A stretch of DNA of 16,042 bases, taken from positions 1-16,042 of the forward strand of contig JAKFWB010000286.1 of NCBI GenBank assembly GCA_021732945.1. The letters are read 5' to 3'. The position numbers and the translations under genes are program-made. This DNA is from Porphyrobacter sp. (GTDB taxonomy: Bacteria > Pseudomonadota > Alphaproteobacteria > Sphingomonadales > Sphingomonadaceae). Shown here piece after piece: positions 14,796 to 16,042 of the stretch. The notes beneath the pieces are model-generated. The model made no database searches, had not been told where the DNA came from, and saw nothing but the letters and a program-made list of their open reading frames with translations. Each line of letters starts with the position of its first letter. The first letter of the stretch is position 1.

Positions 14796-15731
14796 ATGGC
14801 GCTGAAAGACTTTGCAGGAAAAATCGCGGTCATCACTGGCGGTGGGACGGGCATGGGGCGCGAACTGGCGTTGGCCTTGGCTGCTGAAGGCTGCTCCGTC
14901 GCGATTTGCGATGTGTCGGCAGACAACATGGCAGAGACGGAGCGTCTTTGCCGCGCCGCCGCACCGCAGGGGACGATGGTTCATTGCACCCGGGCCGACG
15001 TCGCGATCGAAGCGGAGTTGAATGCATGGGCCGATGAAGTGCGCACCGCGTTCGATACCGACAAGATCCATCTCTTGTTCAACAATGCCGGTATTGCTGG
15101 GGGCGGCAGCTTTGTTGCGGGCGAGCGCGCGGCGTGGGAGCGAACGTTCAACATCTGCTTTTACGGCGTTATTCACGGCGTGCGCGCGTTTTTGCCGCTG
15201 CTGAAAAACGCTGATGCGGGCCACATTGTCAACACTTCCAGCATCAACGGCTTCTGGGCGACGATGGGACCACAGCGTCCGCATACCGCCTATTCGGCCG
15301 CGAAATTCGCGGTGAAGGGCTTTACCGAGGCCTTGATCACTGATCTGGCGAACAACGCGCCGCACATCAAATGCTCAGTCGTCATGCCTGGCCATATCGG
15401 CACCGACATTGCGGGCAATTCGATGCGGATTCAGGGCGAGGTCGAAAAAGAGCTCAACTTTATCCTGGAAACGCAAGGAATTGATCCGGCAAGCCTGAGT
15501 GACGATCAGATCATCGAACTCGCCAATGCCGGTTTCCGCGATACCGCGCCGATGTCATCGGCCGAGGCGGCCAGGGTGATACTGGACGGAGTCAAGGCTG
15601 GGCAGTGGCGCATTCTGGTCGGCAAGGATGCCGAGGCGCTCGACAAGGCGGTCCGAGCGCATCCAGAGCAGGCCTATACGCCCGAATTCCTGGACGGATT
15701 AAGAGCCAAAGGCCACTTCACAAGCCTTTGA
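14796..15731 (+). CDS. SDR family oxidoreductase, 311 residues
   Basis: A classical SDR with an extended C-terminus. Motifs are VITGGGTGMGREL (12-24), ICDVSADN (cofactor-distinguishing Asp39, suggesting NAD), FNNAGI (95-100), catalytic Ser148/149 (VNTSSING), Tyr166 and Lys170 (YSAAK), and VMPGHIGTDIAGN. The last ~70 residues (after about 240) are longer than in 250-residue SDRs and contain SSAEAARVILDGVKAGQWRILVG, as in the larger SDRs of steroid/terpenoid clusters. The start at 14796 is chosen for GGGGGGA at 14781-14787 (8-nt spacing) and the family-like MALKDFAGKIAVITGG. Same strand as the preceding catabolic genes but about 200 bp away. Confidence 0.87.
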   Translation: MALKDFAGKIAVITGGGTGMGRELALALAAEGCSVAICDVSADNMAETERLCRAAAPQGTMVHCTRADVAIEAELNAWADEVRTAFDTDKIHLLFNNAGIAGGGSFVAGERAAWERTFNICFYGVIHGVRAFLPLLKNADAGHIVNTSSINGFWATMGPQRPHTAYSAAKFAVKGFTEALITDLANNAPHIKCSVVMPGHIGTDIAGNSMRIQGEVEKELNFILETQGIDPASLSDDQIIELANAGFRDTAPMSSAEAARVILDGVKAGQWRILVGKDAEALDKAVRAHPEQAYTPEFLDGLRAKGHFTSL

Positions 15732-15765
15732 GTATAACGCGTCCAAATTCAGCGTCCTACCCGCT

Positions 15766-15815
15766 TGCCGACATTCGCGGCATATGAGGCATCGCCCGAA
15801 TGCCGACATTCTCGG
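15766..15815 (+). repeat. Direct repeat TGCCGACATTCnCGG, 35-bp period
   Basis: TGCCGACATTCGCGG (15766-15780) and TGCCGACATTCTCGG (15801-15815) match at 14 of 15 positions, 35 bp apart, downstream of the last SDR gene and between it and the groEL terminator. Function unknown. Confidence 0.6.
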
Positions 15816-15837
15816 GGTGTCATACCGGCATAAACAA

Positions 15838-15867
15838 AAACCCCGGTGGATCGCTCCGCCGGGGTTT
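15838..15867 (-). terminator. Rho-independent terminator, probably of groEL
   Basis: AAACCCCGGTGGA (15838-15850) and TCCGCCGGGGTTT (15855-15867) form a 13-bp stem with one G-T pair and a TCGC loop. Read on the minus strand the stem is followed by TTTTTGTTTATG, a good U-rich tail, so it best fits the minus-strand groEL gene ending at 15996. On the plus strand the tail is only TTTCGTG, but it may still stop the SDR transcript. Two further perfect hairpins lie between it and groEL: CTCGGGC-AAA-GCCCGAG (15894-15910) and GCCAGC-TTTC-GCTGGC (15961-15976). Confidence 0.85.
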
Positions 15868-15995
15868 CGTGTTGTGGTGCTTGGCTGGGCCGCCTCGGGC
15901 AAAGCCCGAGTCGTCAGACGGGACCTTGCGGTCGCGCTGGTCGGCCTTGGGCGAGGCGGGGCCAGCTTTCGCTGGCTCGCGCCCGCCCTAGCGGC

Positions 15996-16042
15996 TCAGA
16001 ACCCCATGCCGCCCATGTCGGGCATCGGGGGCGAGGCCGGCT
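15996..16042 (-). CDS. groEL: Chaperonin GroEL, C-terminal end (partial)
   Basis: Only the last 14 codons and the stop (TGA at 15996-15998) are in the window: PASPPMPDMGGMGF. The Met-Gly-rich tail ending GGMGF is characteristic of GroEL (Hsp60) C-termini, in the disordered part that lines the chaperonin cavity. The rest lies beyond the right edge. With so few residues the call rests on the tail alone, supported by the strong terminator that follows it. Confidence 0.72.
   Translation of the reverse strand, partial: PASPPMPDMGGMGF

Overview
The window is GC-rich, with long overlapping open frames on both strands and alphaproteobacterial-looking genes. A catabolic cluster rich in SDR, Rieske and acyl-CoA ligase genes, a GroEL tail ending in MPDMGGMGF, and intergenic palindromes starting CGTCATTGCGAG suggest a sphingomonad (Sphingomonadales, perhaps Erythrobacteraceae). 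This is inferred from gene content; no 16S or other decisive marker is present.

Layout, left to right. (1) 1-2489: the 5' part of polA (minus), a small alanine-rich lipoprotein gene with a very clean terminator, and a secreted class A beta-lactamase-like serine hydrolase (minus) with altered active-site motifs. (2) 2745-5072: a large exported protein joining a duplicated DUF305 region to an LVIVD-type beta-propeller. (3) 5073-5484: the only gene-free stretch over 300 bp. It holds a 267-bp element with nested palindromes and perfect 23-bp terminal inverted repeats, flanked by TA duplications in a CTAG target, which looks like an IS630-type MITE. It abuts a second, 50-bp palindrome. (4) 5485-7907: an azoreductase-SDR operon (minus) divergent from a LysR regulator, with a near-perfect dyad directly in front of the lysR start. 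(5) 8175-15731: a probable catabolic region with an acyl-CoA synthetase (minus), a divergent LuxR-type regulator, a VOC/glyoxalase-fold protein (minus) divergent from a Rieske oxygenase alpha subunit, then on the plus strand an SDR, a translationally coupled TIM-barrel (sugar phosphate isomerase/epimerase-like) protein and another SDR. (6) 15732-16042: a strong terminator and the last codons of groEL (minus).

How the genes may work together. Rieske oxygenase, dehydrogenases, a VOC protein that may act as an epimerase, isomerase or ring-cleavage enzyme, a TIM-barrel isomerase/hydrolase and an acyl-CoA ligase form a plausible route that oxygenates a cyclic or terpenoid/steroid-like substrate, oxidises alcohols to ketones, opens or isomerises the product and activates the acid as a CoA thioester. 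The LuxR-type protein is the obvious candidate regulator. The substrate cannot be read from sequence, and no ferredoxin or reductase for the Rieske enzyme is in the window.

The most notable structural observation is that two copies of a ~100-bp asymmetric palindrome, in inverted orientation to each other, bracket exactly the divergent VOC/Rieske gene pair.
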